From: an uncultured Selenomonadales bacterium
GTDB lineage: Bacteria; Bacillota; Clostridia; Christensenellales; QALW01
Assembly: GCA_905200615.1 (NCBI GenBank)
Contig: CAJKLB010000007.1
Coordinates: forward strand, 20,399 to 84,398
Length of the DNA stretch: 64,000 bases
Direction of reading: 5' to 3'
The notes under the pieces were generated by a model. The model was given only the letters and a program-made list of their open reading frames with translations. It was not told the DNA's origin and did no database searches. A program made the position numbers and the translations under genes. Positions 1 to 7,992 of this stretch are shown in pieces (the stretch's first letter is position 1; every line of letters starts with the position of its first letter).

Positions 1-369
1 TTCCTTATCTGACCGCAATAGAATCCGCGTACGGCCCCCGTGAGTGCTGTCTGTTTTTACGGTTGCATGCACGGTATAAGTTCCCGGCCCGGCTGCTTTT
101 ATCAACTGATAAATATCGATTGCCGGCGACGTCCATGCATCCGGGCGTCCATATGCCGCAATACAATAATCATCGCTGTTCGGCGCAACACGTTCACGCC
201 CCAGCGTTGAATATCCGCTGCCGTACAGCCACCATCCCTCGGTATCCGAATCAAATGTATAATGCGCCACAATATTCGGCGCAACCGTTTCCGCAAAGAC
301 AACTCCCTGCAAAACGCCGAAGAAAATCGCGCATACAAGCAACATACTAAGCCATTTCTTTTTTTTCAT
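1..369 (-). CDS. Secreted protein with CBM-like N-terminus (3' end outside window)
   Basis: This is the first 123 codons of a minus-strand gene that runs off the left edge. The ATG at 369 is preceded by a GAGG-type ribosome site. The protein opens with MKKKKWLSMLL, a hydrophobic core and a likely signal peptidase site after VFA (about residue 26), so it should be exported. The mature part begins NIVAHYTFDSDTEGWW, then LGRERVAP and later YTVHATVKT. That pattern is typical of the beta-sandwich carbohydrate-binding modules (CBM4/9/22-like) at the front of xylanases and other glycoside hydrolases. The catalytic part, if any, is not visible, so the enzyme class is unknown. The secreted call is firm; the CBM call is a family resemblance. 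Confidence 0.75.
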   Translation of the reverse strand, partial: MKKKKWLSMLLVCAIFFGVLQGVVFAETVAPNIVAHYTFDSDTEGWWLYGSGYSTLGRERVAPNSDDYCIAAYGRPDAWTSPAIDIYQLIKAAGPGTYTVHATVKTDSTHGGRTRILLRSDKE

Positions 370-452
370 TTGGTTTCCTCACTTTCTGTTTCTGTGGTGT
401 TTTGCTGTTTTTGCGCGAAAAATGTTATGATTTTGAAAAATAATCCATAGCT

Positions 453-482
453 ATACTAACATAAAAAAAATACGGCTGTCAA
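453..482 (-). promoter_or_regulatory. Candidate sigma-A promoter for the secreted CBM protein
   Basis: On the minus strand a perfect TTGACA (477-482) is followed after 18 bp by TAGTAT (453-458), about 85 bp upstream of the ATG at 369. The -10 matches consensus at four of six positions. Confidence 0.45.
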
Positions 483-544
483 TACCCCAAAATAGAATAT
501 TTTGAACTTTATACAAACAGGAAAAAATCTCCTTACGGCAGAGA

Positions 545-573
545 TTGAAAAAAAACGTCGAATGTGATAAAAT
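545..573 (+). promoter_or_regulatory. Candidate sigma-A promoter for the tagaturonate-reductase-like gene
   Basis: TTGAAA (545-550), a 17-bp spacer and TAAAAT (568-573) lie about 27 bp before the ATG at 600, giving a short leader. It faces away from the promoter at 453-482, so the two genes are divergently transcribed. Confidence 0.5.
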
Positions 574-599
574 ATTATTATACAAAGAAGAGGTGAACT

Positions 600-1859
600 A
601 TGAGAAATAAAAATTCAGCGGATCCTGCCGGTAATCGTCCGGTAACGTTTCTGCAATTTGGGGATAACTTATTTTCACGCGCCTTTTTCGGCCGGCTGGT
701 GCAAAAAGCAAATGAAAGCGGGCAAGTCTGTGCCAACGGTATTATGATAAGAGATAAAAAAGCGGAAAAAGGGCAAAAGCAGCAGAATGTTTATACCATT
801 CATGCCGCCGATAAAACCGATCGGGAAGATATCCGTGTGGATTCGATTACCCGCGTACTGGATCCTTTTACAGAATACGACCAATTGCTTGCCCTAACCG
901 ATGATAAAAATATCACCGTTATTCTATGGGCGCCAAGCACGCCGATTGCTTTTTCGGGAGAAAAGAGAAAGAAAACGCCCTCCAACGCTGTTGCCCAATT
1001 GACAATGCTGCTGTTTCGGCGTTTCTGCCTTGAAATGCGGGGCTTTATCTTTGTACCCGTTGCCGATACGGACCATAACGGCGAGGAGCTCAAGAACTGT
1101 GTGATTCGTTACAGTGAACATTGGAAACTCGGTATTGATTTTATCAACTGGCTTAATTTGGAAAATATCTTCTGCGATACCGTAGCCGAATGTTTGATCG
1201 ATTCTTCTTCGAATTCTTCCGGTTCTTTGGAAATTTTTACGGAAAATTATCTACGGCTTGTGATTGCGGCAAAAAAAGACGTATCTTCCCGGCTTCCTTT
1301 GGGCAATGACGTCCTATGGGCCGAGGATATTTTGCCCTACCGCACCATGAAAAAACGTGTTTATGACGGCGCGCTCACCGTTTCCGCCGCTTATGCCGCT
1401 TTGCACGATGTGGAAACAGCCGCGGATTTTATGTCACGTCCTCGGCTTGCCAGGCATACCACTGTATGCGTTTTTGAAGAAATCGTACCCGTTGTTGATA
1501 TGAATTTTGAAGAAATCGAAATTTATGCGCTGGATACTTTTAAACGGCTTTCCAATCCTTATATAAAAATACGCTGGAGAGACCTTTTGCCCGGCATTGC
1601 CGAAAAATTTACGCAAAATGTTCTGCCGGTGTTTGAAAAATATCCGCGTGAGCAGCTGCCCAAGCATTTGGTGTTTTCACTGTTCTGTATCCTACAGGCA
1701 TATAAGATTTTTGATATCCGCGATGGATTTGATGAGAGCCTTTCACAGAAAACAACGCCGCAAATTTTAGCCGACGAACAGCTTTGGGGACAGGATCTCA
1801 GCTTTTTACTGCCGGAAATACAGCAGTATGAAGCCCGCCTTAAAACTTCCGATTCGTGA
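600..1859 (+). CDS. Tagaturonate reductase/mannitol dehydrogenase family protein, degenerate active site
   Basis: At 419 aa this is shorter than the roughly 480 aa of UxaB-type altronate oxidoreductases, which interconvert tagaturonate and altronate with NAD(H). The fold is recognisable: FLQFGDNLFSRAF at residues 17-29 (N-terminal Rossmann start), NGEELKNCVIRYSEHWKL near 160-176, FEEIVPVVD, and LSNPYIKIRW. The family catalytic signature KxxxxNGAH is altered. Here it reads K251-KRVY-D256-GA-L259, so Asn has become Asp and His has become Leu. The usual SNTTEAGI nucleotide-site stretch is LWAPSTPI. The gene has a good AGAGGTGA ribosome site and an intact frame, so it is not an obvious pseudogene. 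No hexuronate genes are adjacent. It may have another substrate or a non-catalytic role. Confidence 0.7.
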   Translation: MRNKNSADPAGNRPVTFLQFGDNLFSRAFFGRLVQKANESGQVCANGIMIRDKKAEKGQKQQNVYTIHAADKTDREDIRVDSITRVLDPFTEYDQLLALTDDKNITVILWAPSTPIAFSGEKRKKTPSNAVAQLTMLLFRRFCLEMRGFIFVPVADTDHNGEELKNCVIRYSEHWKLGIDFINWLNLENIFCDTVAECLIDSSSNSSGSLEIFTENYLRLVIAAKKDVSSRLPLGNDVLWAEDILPYRTMKKRVYDGALTVSAAYAALHDVETAADFMSRPRLARHTTVCVFEEIVPVVDMNFEEIEIYALDTFKRLSNPYIKIRWRDLLPGIAEKFTQNVLPVFEKYPREQLPKHLVFSLFCILQAYKIFDIRDGFDESLSQKTTPQILADEQLWGQDLSFLLPEIQQYEARLKTSDS

Positions 1860-2159
1860 TACAAGAAGAAACCATATTTTTTCAAAAAACTGCCCGGATT
1901 CCCGTCAGGATCAGATGCAAAAAAAGAGTACTTAAAAAATTTATACCCCGAAAATCGCCTGAATTTTAGGGAGTATCCGGCAGGCTGAAATCAGCGGACT
2001 GACAAGCGACTTTTCAGTCTGTCGAAACACCTGTCGGTGAATACGCATAATTTTCGGGGTTTTTCCACCGGTAAACATCCCCGTTTTACGTCTCTTCCGC
2101 GCTTTTTTTGATAAAATTCGCCTTCTTGCCCGGTTTTCCCCTCCTCCTTTTGAAAAAGG

Positions 2160-2210
2160 CGGCCGAAAATGTTATCGCGCAACATTTTCGGCCGTGTAAT
2201 TTTTTTGACA
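2160..2210 (+). terminator. Strong 14-bp perfect hairpin with downstream T tract
   Basis: Arms CGGCCGAAAATGTT (2160-2173) and AACATTTTCGGCCG (2181-2194) enclose a 7-nt loop and are followed by a run of T at about 2200-2207. It has the form of an intrinsic terminator but lies 300 bp past the nearest plus-strand stop codon, so it may belong to an unannotated transcript or be a repeat-type hairpin. Confidence 0.6.
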
Positions 2211-2256
2211 TTCTGACAAGTCGCTTTTCACAGACTTTCCAAAAGCCCTAATTTTT

Positions 2257-2287
2257 GCGGCAATAACGCCGCGTTTTATTTTTTTCC
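2257..2287 (+). terminator. Intrinsic terminator-like hairpin
   Basis: GCGGC (2257-2261) and GCCGC (2268-2272) pair across a 6-nt loop and are followed directly by GTTTTATTTTTTT. It is the second such structure within 130 bp in a spacer without genes. Confidence 0.5.
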
Positions 2288-2791
2288 GCAGAGCAAAAAA
2301 CAACGAATCAATAACGATTAAACCCATCGTTTAAAAATACGCAAAGATTGTCGGCAAAGCAAGACGAAAACTCCTTAACCCAAAGCGATTTTTATTCCGC
2401 TTTTTCGGCGGACCGAGCAGGGAAAACGAAATTTCCCCGTAAACGGGAAAGATACCGACACAAACAAGCGCGCGAAAAAAGCCGCGCCGCGGGAAGATAT
2501 GATAAAATATTATATTGTCGGAACGACGGCATGGATACCGCTGTTCCGGATTCTCCTAAGCAACTTATCGATACGATCTCTTGTTTTTGGAAACTCGCGA
2601 AAAAGCGAGCGCGAATTTTACCGGCATCCGTCTGATAAAAGCAAAAATTTATTATCTGCCGGCCTTTAACGGTACCCACCGCTTTTTATCCGTACAAATA
2701 AACGATCTTCTATGAAGTTTTTGATTTCCGATTGCTGTGAATTTATCGTGTTTTATAAGCAAAGAATGAAATTTTCTTACAGCAATACTGT

Positions 2792-3709
2792 TTATTTGAT
2801 CTCACGGATATCGTAGGGAGTGGTCTGATAAACAAAATAGTTCAGCCAGTTGGAATACAGCAAATTGGCGTGCGCCCGCCAGGAAACCAAGGGGGGGTTT
2901 GTCGGATCATCATTTAAAAAATAATGTTTCGGTATCTGAATTTCCGCTCCGGCTTTTATATCCCGCTCATATTCTTTTTTGAGGGTATCGGCATTATATT
3001 CCGGATGACCCATGATGAAAATTTGTTTTCCGTTTTCGGTAAAAACCGCGTAAACGCCGGCTTCCTCTGAAGAAGCCAGAATTTTGAGCTGGGGAACTTT
3101 TTCGATATCCTCCCGAGCAACGGTGGTGTGGCGCGAATGCGGCACATAAAACACATCGTCAAAGCCCCGAAAGAGAATGGATTTTTTATAATCCAGCGTA
3201 TGGGGGAAAATACCGAACATCTTTTTTTCAAGCTTTTGTTTCTGAATTCCGTAATGGTAGTAAAGGCCTGCCTGCGCGCCCCAGCAGATATGCAGGGTAC
3301 TGGTCACATTGGTCTTGCTCCATTCCATAATATCGCAAAGCTCCTGCCAATAATTCACCTCTTCAAAGGGCATATTTTCTACCGGCGCGCCGGTGATGAT
3401 CAGGCCGTCAAATTTTTGATCTTTAATTTCGTCGAATACTTTATAAAAAGCAAGCAAATGTTCCTGTGAAGTATTGGCCGAAACATGAGATTGCGTGTGC
3501 AGTAGCGTAAGTTCTACCTGCAGGGGCGTGTTTCCCAGCAGACGGGAAAGCTGTGTTTCGGTATCGATTTTCAAAGGCATCAAATTCAAAAGTGCTACTT
3601 TCAGCGGACGAATGTCCTGTGTAATGGCGCGGGTTTCGGTCATTACAAAGATATTTTCCTCCAACAGTGTTTTGACCGCGGGAAGATCATTGGGGATTTT
3701 AATAGGCAT
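2792..3709 (-). CDS. metA: Homoserine O-acetyltransferase (MetA family)
   Basis: At 305 aa this is full length for MetA, which acylates homoserine in the first committed step of methionine synthesis. The catalytic Cys142 (HICWGAQAGLYY), His235 and Glu237 (MGHPEYN) line up with the known residues. Residue 111 in GAPVE111 is Glu. In this family Glu there selects acetyl-CoA and Gly selects succinyl-CoA, so the product should be O-acetylhomoserine despite the traditional succinyltransferase name. That matches its neighbour metY, which uses O-acetylhomoserine. It lies 12 bp after metY with its own GGAGG site and is almost certainly co-transcribed with it. Confidence 0.95.
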   Translation of the reverse strand: MPIKIPNDLPAVKTLLEENIFVMTETRAITQDIRPLKVALLNLMPLKIDTETQLSRLLGNTPLQVELTLLHTQSHVSANTSQEHLLAFYKVFDEIKDQKFDGLIITGAPVENMPFEEVNYWQELCDIMEWSKTNVTSTLHICWGAQAGLYYHYGIQKQKLEKKMFGIFPHTLDYKKSILFRGFDDVFYVPHSRHTTVAREDIEKVPQLKILASSEEAGVYAVFTENGKQIFIMGHPEYNADTLKKEYERDIKAGAEIQIPKHYFLNDDPTNPPLVSWRAHANLLYSNWLNYFVYQTTPYDIREIK

Positions 3710-3721
3710 ACAATGCCTCCT

Positions 3722-5008
3722 TTATACAGATTCCAAAGCTTGTGCAATATCGTCGATCAAATCCTGCGCGTTTTCAAGGCCGCAGGAGAAACGAACCAAA
3801 TCGCCCGAAACACCGGCAGCGATCAGTTCTTCCTCATTCATCTGACGGTGCGTAGCGCTGGCCGGATGCAGGCAGCAGGTACGCGCGTCCGCCACATGCG
3901 TTTCAATGGCGGCGATGCGCAGATTTTTCATAAATGTCTCCGCCGCTTTTCTTCCGCCCTTTACGCCAAAGCTTACCACGCCGCAGGTACCGTTGGGCAT
4001 ATATTTCTGTGCCAGTGCGTAATATTTGCTATCCTCCAGTCCCGCATAGTCAACCCAAGAAATTTTTTCATGCTTTTTCAAAAATTTAGCTACGGCAAGG
4101 GCGTTCTCACAATGACGCTGCATACGAACATGAAGGCTTTCTAACCCTAAATTCAGCAAAAAAGCGTTCTGAGGAGATTGAATAGAACCAAAATCCCGCA
4201 TCAGCTGTACTGTGGCTTTGGTAATAAATGCGCCGGAAAGACCGAAGCGCTCGGTATAAGTAACGCCGTGGTAGCTTTCGTCCGGCGTACACAGACCGGC
4301 GAATTTTTCAGGATACGCCGTCCAATCAAACTTTCCGCTGTCCACAATGCAGCCGCCTACGCCGGCACCGTGACCATCCATATACTTAGTGGTGGAATGG
4401 GTCACGATATCGGCGCCCCATTCAAAGGGCCGGCAATTCACCGGCGTGGCAAACGTGTTATCCACAATCAGCGGTACGCCGTGCCGATGTGCCGCGGCGG
4501 CGAATTTTTCAATATCCAGCACCGTAAGAGCGGGGTTGGCGATTGTTTCACCGAAAACGGCCTTGGTTTCCGGTCGAAAAGCGGCTTCTAACTCTTCCTC
4601 GGTGCAGTCAGGAGAAACAAAGGTAAAGGAAATGCCCATGCGCTTCATTGTTACGGCAAACAGGTTATAGGTGCCCCCGTATATCGTAGAGGAGGATATG
4701 ATATGATCCCCGCAGGAAGCAATATTGAATACCGCATAAAAATTGGCCGCCTGACCCGAAGAGGTAAGCATGGCCGCGGTACCGCCTTCCAGTTCACAGA
4801 TCTTGGCGGCAACATGGTCATTGGTAGGATTCTGCAAGCGTGTGTAGAAATAACCGCTGGCTTCCAAATCAAACAGCTTTCCCATATCCTCGCTGGTATT
4901 ATATTTAAAGGTAGTGCTTTGTATAATGGGAATCTGACGCGGCTCCCCGTTTTCGGGACGGTAACCGCCCTGTACGCATTTGGTTTCTATTCTGGTCTGG
5001 CTCATCAT
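3722..5008 (-). CDS. metY: O-acetylhomoserine sulfhydrylase (aminocarboxypropyltransferase)
   Basis: A PLP-dependent Cys/Met-metabolism enzyme of 428 aa, the usual length for MetY. It makes homocysteine from O-acetylhomoserine and sulfide. Visible marks are the opening TRIETKCVQGGY, YTRLQNPTNDHVAAKICELEGG, LTSSGQAAN, and the PLP-lysine site in THSTTKYMDGHG. Two ATGs in a row (5008 and 5005) are possible starts; the second is better spaced from the GGAGGAG at 5012-5018. It is the first gene of the metY-metA operon, with a sigma-A promoter at 5146-5173 and a structured leader of about 130 nt. Confidence 0.95.
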   Translation of the reverse strand: MMSQTRIETKCVQGGYRPENGEPRQIPIIQSTTFKYNTSEDMGKLFDLEASGYFYTRLQNPTNDHVAAKICELEGGTAAMLTSSGQAANFYAVFNIASCGDHIISSSTIYGGTYNLFAVTMKRMGISFTFVSPDCTEEELEAAFRPETKAVFGETIANPALTVLDIEKFAAAAHRHGVPLIVDNTFATPVNCRPFEWGADIVTHSTTKYMDGHGAGVGGCIVDSGKFDWTAYPEKFAGLCTPDESYHGVTYTERFGLSGAFITKATVQLMRDFGSIQSPQNAFLLNLGLESLHVRMQRHCENALAVAKFLKKHEKISWVDYAGLEDSKYYALAQKYMPNGTCGVVSFGVKGGRKAAETFMKNLRIAAIETHVADARTCCLHPASATHRQMNEEELIAAGVSGDLVRFSCGLENAQDLIDDIAQALESV

Positions 5009-5019
5009 TTTCTCCTCCT

Positions 5020-5140
5020 AAAAAAATAAATACCCGCCGCAAAGCAAGCCCTTGCGGCAGGCCGTGAAAAACAGCTTTTAAAAAGAGCCGGTTTTCGCCG
5101 GCGACTCTGTTTTTTATGCGGGTGCAAACGCCGCAATGTG
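5020..5140 (-). promoter_or_regulatory. Structured metY leader resembling a transcription attenuator
   Basis: Read on the minus strand, the leader has three elements: a hairpin TGCGG/CCGCA (5117-5135), a hairpin GAG-CCGG/CCGGCTC (5085-5107), and a terminator-like hairpin GCCGCAA/TTGCGGC (5034-5058) followed by TATTTATTTTTTT (5020-5031), which runs into the ribosome site. The 5' segment TTGCGGC (about 5130-5136) can also pair with the GCCGCAA arm of the last hairpin. That gives mutually exclusive antiterminator and terminator forms. No S-box (SAM-I) or T-box consensus was recognised. The pairing is seen directly; regulation is inferred. Confidence 0.5.
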
Positions 5141-5145
5141 TTTTT

Positions 5146-5173
5146 ATTATATCCATTCAGACAAAAATGTCAA
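5146..5173 (-). promoter_or_regulatory. Sigma-A promoter of metY-metA
   Basis: A perfect TTGACA (5168-5173), a 16-bp spacer and a perfect TATAAT (5146-5151) on the minus strand place the transcript start near 5139, about 130 nt before metY. Confidence 0.8.
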
Positions 5174-5218
5174 GGAAAAAGCAGTATTTGCCGAATATAC
5201 GTTTTTTATTTGGGCAAA

Positions 5219-6859
5219 TCACGCGGCATCCGCCGTTTCGGTTTTGATAAAATACCAAGTGCTGATTTTGGAATATACATCAAAATCGCGTTTGATTCCC
5301 GAAGGCACAAGATCCGAACGGTACAGAAAGGTATTTCTTTCAAAAAAAAGTCCGATATGCGGAAGATCCCGTGCAAATACCGTTTGCAAATTATTGACGG
5401 CGTTTTTTAATTCATCCAGCGTATTCGCCTCGTCAATCTGCGCTAAAATGGCGTTCATTTCTTCGGAGGAATAGTTAGATAAATTTCCCTCGCCCTGGGA
5501 AAGCGCAAATTTTAAATTAGGCGCTTCAGAAAGATAGTAGCCGCTTATAATCAAATCATAGCGGTTATTTTTTACCGCATCTTTTAAATCGGTTTCATTC
5601 AAAGCATTTACATTGACTTTGATTCCCACGTCTTTTAAATTCCGCTCAATGGAGAGCGCCGCCTCACGCCGGACGGGATCCTCCGGCACATTGATCACGG
5701 CAAGAGAAAGTTCAATAACCGAACCGTTGGCTTCCAAATAACCGTCGCCGTCGGTATCCGCATACCCCAGTTGCGCCAGCAGTTCACGGGAGAGGGTAAG
5801 GTTGGTATCGTATCGCTGCACGTTCGCATTGGAAAGAGAAGAATCGTTGAACAACGGTTGCTCGGCACCGGTAGCTTTGGTCAAATAAATGTTATTGATA
5901 ATTTCCGTACGGTTGATCGCATAGGCAATAGCCCGGCGAAAATCGACTTGATTCAAAAACGGATTTTTAAAATTAGTGCCTAAATATACATAATTGCGTG
6001 AGGTATAATCCAGCGCAGAAACACCGTCGATGATCTCGTATATATCCGTAGTCATCAGAGAGGTGGGAACACAATCCAGTTCACCGGCCAAAAAGGCATT
6101 GATAATGGCTTCCGTATCGACATACCCTACAGCGGTCACGCTTTCAAGTACAGGCGTTTTTTTCCACCACTTGGAATAGGCTTCCAGCTGCAGTCGGGTC
6201 CCTCCGTCAAACGAAAGGCTCTGCGCGTAAAAGCAACCGCTTCCATAGGGAATATCCATCGTAGAAGCGGACTTTCCGCTGTAATAAGCCTGGGGAATCA
6301 CGGGAATATTCAGAGCATAGAGCAGCGCGTAGGATTTTACTTTCGGGTGCAGAATCAGCGTAGTACCGTAGCCTTCCGCGCTTTCAACATAATAGGAAAG
6401 CGTAGCGTAATAAATACTGGAAGGATCGCTCAAAATAGTATTAATGGTATACGCCGCATCACTGCCGCTTACTTCTCCCAACTCATTGTGCCAGTGTACG
6501 TTGCTTCGTATCTCAAACGTCCAGATATTTTGCGCGGCGTCATAGGTCCAGCTTTGTGCCAAGCAGGCAACAGGCTCCATGTTCTCATCAAATTCGATCA
6601 AAGGCTCAAAGATCATGGAATAAACATTGCGCATTTGTGCTTCTTTTAAATACAGCGGATGCATAGTTGCCGGAGAAAGCGTCATGGGAATCCGCAAAGT
6701 TCCCCCTGAGAGCGCTTCCGGCTGCTGTTCTTGTGTTACACCGGCGTCTCCCGGAGGGGATATAGGCATTTCCTCTTCTTGCCCAGAAGAGCACCCGCAC
6801 AGCAGAAACAGAAGCAGCAGCGCCGTCAGTTTAAGCATAGAGCTTTTGATAAATTTCAT
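5219..6859 (-). CDS. Peptide/oligopeptide ABC transporter substrate-binding lipoprotein
   Basis: A 546-aa family 5 solute-binding protein (OppA/DppA type). It has a lipoprotein signal peptide ending in LCGC (lipidated Cys about 23). Typical features follow: GGTLRIPMTLSPATMHPLY, YSMIFEPLIEFDENMEPVACLAQSW, the family signature around WTFEIRSNVHWHNE, and DFRRAIAYAINRTEII. It should capture peptides at the outer face of the membrane. No permease or ATPase gene is next to it, so it is an orphan binding protein or serves a system encoded elsewhere. It overlaps the upstream lytic transglycosylase by 29 nt, and one possibility is uptake of cell-wall peptides released there, which is inference. Confidence 0.9.
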   Translation of the reverse strand: MKFIKSSMLKLTALLLLFLLCGCSSGQEEEMPISPPGDAGVTQEQQPEALSGGTLRIPMTLSPATMHPLYLKEAQMRNVYSMIFEPLIEFDENMEPVACLAQSWTYDAAQNIWTFEIRSNVHWHNELGEVSGSDAAYTINTILSDPSSIYYATLSYYVESAEGYGTTLILHPKVKSYALLYALNIPVIPQAYYSGKSASTMDIPYGSGCFYAQSLSFDGGTRLQLEAYSKWWKKTPVLESVTAVGYVDTEAIINAFLAGELDCVPTSLMTTDIYEIIDGVSALDYTSRNYVYLGTNFKNPFLNQVDFRRAIAYAINRTEIINNIYLTKATGAEQPLFNDSSLSNANVQRYDTNLTLSRELLAQLGYADTDGDGYLEANGSVIELSLAVINVPEDPVRREAALSIERNLKDVGIKVNVNALNETDLKDAVKNNRYDLIISGYYLSEAPNLKFALSQGEGNLSNYSSEEMNAILAQIDEANTLDELKNAVNNLQTVFARDLPHIGLFFERNTFLYRSDLVPSGIKRDFDVYSKISTWYFIKTETADAA

Positions 6860-7406
6860 AGCGAATCGTCACCTTTGAAAGATATTGAGACGTCTCTTTA
6901 TAGGGAATGGCGTAAAGAGTTTTTCCGTCGGAAGAATATTTTTGATCCTGCAGCCATTGGCGCACGTTGCCCTCGCCGCCGTTATAGGCCGTAACGGCTA
7001 AGTTTATATCCCCGTTAAAGCGGGAAAGCAGATAAGAAAAATAGCAGCAGCCGATACGGATATTGGTTTGCGGATCGGTAAGCGCGGCAGGATCACAATC
7101 CAAATCATACTTTTCGGTAATCCACCGGGCGGTTTCCGGCAGCAGCTGCATCAGACCTACAGCCCCGGCGGAGGATTCCGCCGCCGGATCAAAACCGCTT
7201 TCCGTGCTGATAATAGCATAAACTAAATACTTATCCAGCCCGAATTCACTGCTGGACGCTTCCACATATTCGGAATATTGAATCGGCAGTTTTTGCCGAA
7301 TAACCGTATTGCTCCAAATAAAAGCTATGTATAACAAAAAGGCCAATAAAAGAGCCAGAACGATAATTTTAAGTACATTCCGCGAAATAAAGTTTCCTTT
7401 TGCCAT
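6831..7406 (-). CDS. Membrane-anchored lytic murein transglycosylase (SLT domain)
   Basis: A 191-aa protein with one N-terminal membrane segment (residues about 11-31) and then a single SLT domain. The catalytic Glu lies in ISTESGFDP, followed by GAVGLMQLLPETA and AVTAYNGGEGNV, the three standard motifs. It should cleave peptidoglycan glycan strands outside the membrane. It starts 4 bp after coaE and overlaps the start of the peptide-binding lipoprotein, so it sits inside the polA-coaE operon. Confidence 0.93.
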   Translation of the reverse strand: MAKGNFISRNVLKIIVLALLLAFLLYIAFIWSNTVIRQKLPIQYSEYVEASSSEFGLDKYLVYAIISTESGFDPAAESSAGAVGLMQLLPETARWITEKYDLDCDPAALTDPQTNIRIGCCYFSYLLSRFNGDINLAVTAYNGGEGNVRQWLQDQKYSSDGKTLYAIPYKETSQYLSKVTIRYEIYQKLYA

Positions 7407-7410
7407 AGGG

Positions 7411-7992
7411 TTATCCTCCCAGTTTTTTTATAATTTCATCCGCTTGACGCAGGGTCTGCTCTCTCGATCCGCTGTTATCAATAATAAAATCCGCTTTTTT
7501 TCCGCGCTCAGTATCGTCAATCTGACGGGAAATACGGTAAAGAATCTCCCGGCGCGCAAGTCCGTCGCGTATCTGCGCCCGCCGGACGCGCGTTTCCGTT
7601 TCGCACACAACGACGATAATCTTATCGCATACCGTATATAAACCGCTTTCAATCAGCAGCGGCGCGTCAATGATTTTTATTTCCGCACGGCATTCATTTG
7701 CCCGACGCAGAAGTTCCGATTGAATCATCGGATGCAGAATTTCGTTGAGCCATTTGGTACGATCGGGACTTTGAAACACATATTCCGCCAATTTTCTGCG
7801 ATTCAGCGAACCGTCTTCACAGAAAAAGCTCTTGCCGAAAACGCGCAAAATAGCCTGCGCGCCGGGTCCGTCTTTTTGAGTAATTTCGCGGGCAACGGCA
7901 TCCGCATCAAATACGGGAATCCCTTTTTGGGCAAAATAGGCCGATACCGTACTTTTTCCTGAAGCGATGCCGCCGGTAAGACCTACGATCAT
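7411..7992 (-). CDS. coaE: Dephospho-CoA kinase
   Basis: A 193-aa cytoplasmic P-loop kinase that performs the last step of coenzyme A synthesis, adding the 3' phosphate to dephospho-CoA. The P-loop is GLTGGIASGKST at residues 4-15, followed by VFDADAVAREI and LLIESGLY as usual for CoaE. Its ATG overlaps the polA stop (ATGA), so the genes are translationally coupled. The polA-coaE order is common in Firmicutes. Confidence 0.95.
   Translation of the reverse strand: MIVGLTGGIASGKSTVSAYFAQKGIPVFDADAVAREITQKDGPGAQAILRVFGKSFFCEDGSLNRRKLAEYVFQSPDRTKWLNEILHPMIQSELLRRANECRAEIKIIDAPLLIESGLYTVCDKIIVVVCETETRVRRAQIRDGLARREILYRISRQIDDTERGKKADFIIDNSGSREQTLRQADEIIKKLGG

Larger units (their letters stand above)
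1860..2791. other. Long spacer with hairpins, no convincing gene
   Basis: About 930 bp without a credible coding region. It carries two terminator-like hairpins (2160-2194 and 2257-2287) and two related stretches around 1998-2025 and 2213-2240 that share ctgacaag(t)cg-cttttca-cag. A small hairpin, TTTCCCCG/CGGGAAA, lies near 2431-2449. Open frames here are short, begin with weak codons, lack ribosome sites and have no recognisable domain. Confidence 0.6.

Noticed and set aside
2348..2635. 95-codon open frames on both strands in the 1.86-2.79 kb spacer
   Set aside because: Starts are weak (TTG), no ribosome site is seen, and the frames overlap each other on opposite strands. Composition does not look like protein.
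5009..5140. SAM-I (S-box) or T-box riboswitch before metY
   Set aside because: The conserved S-box core and the T-box loop and antiterminator sequences are not present. I describe the leader only as a possible attenuator.
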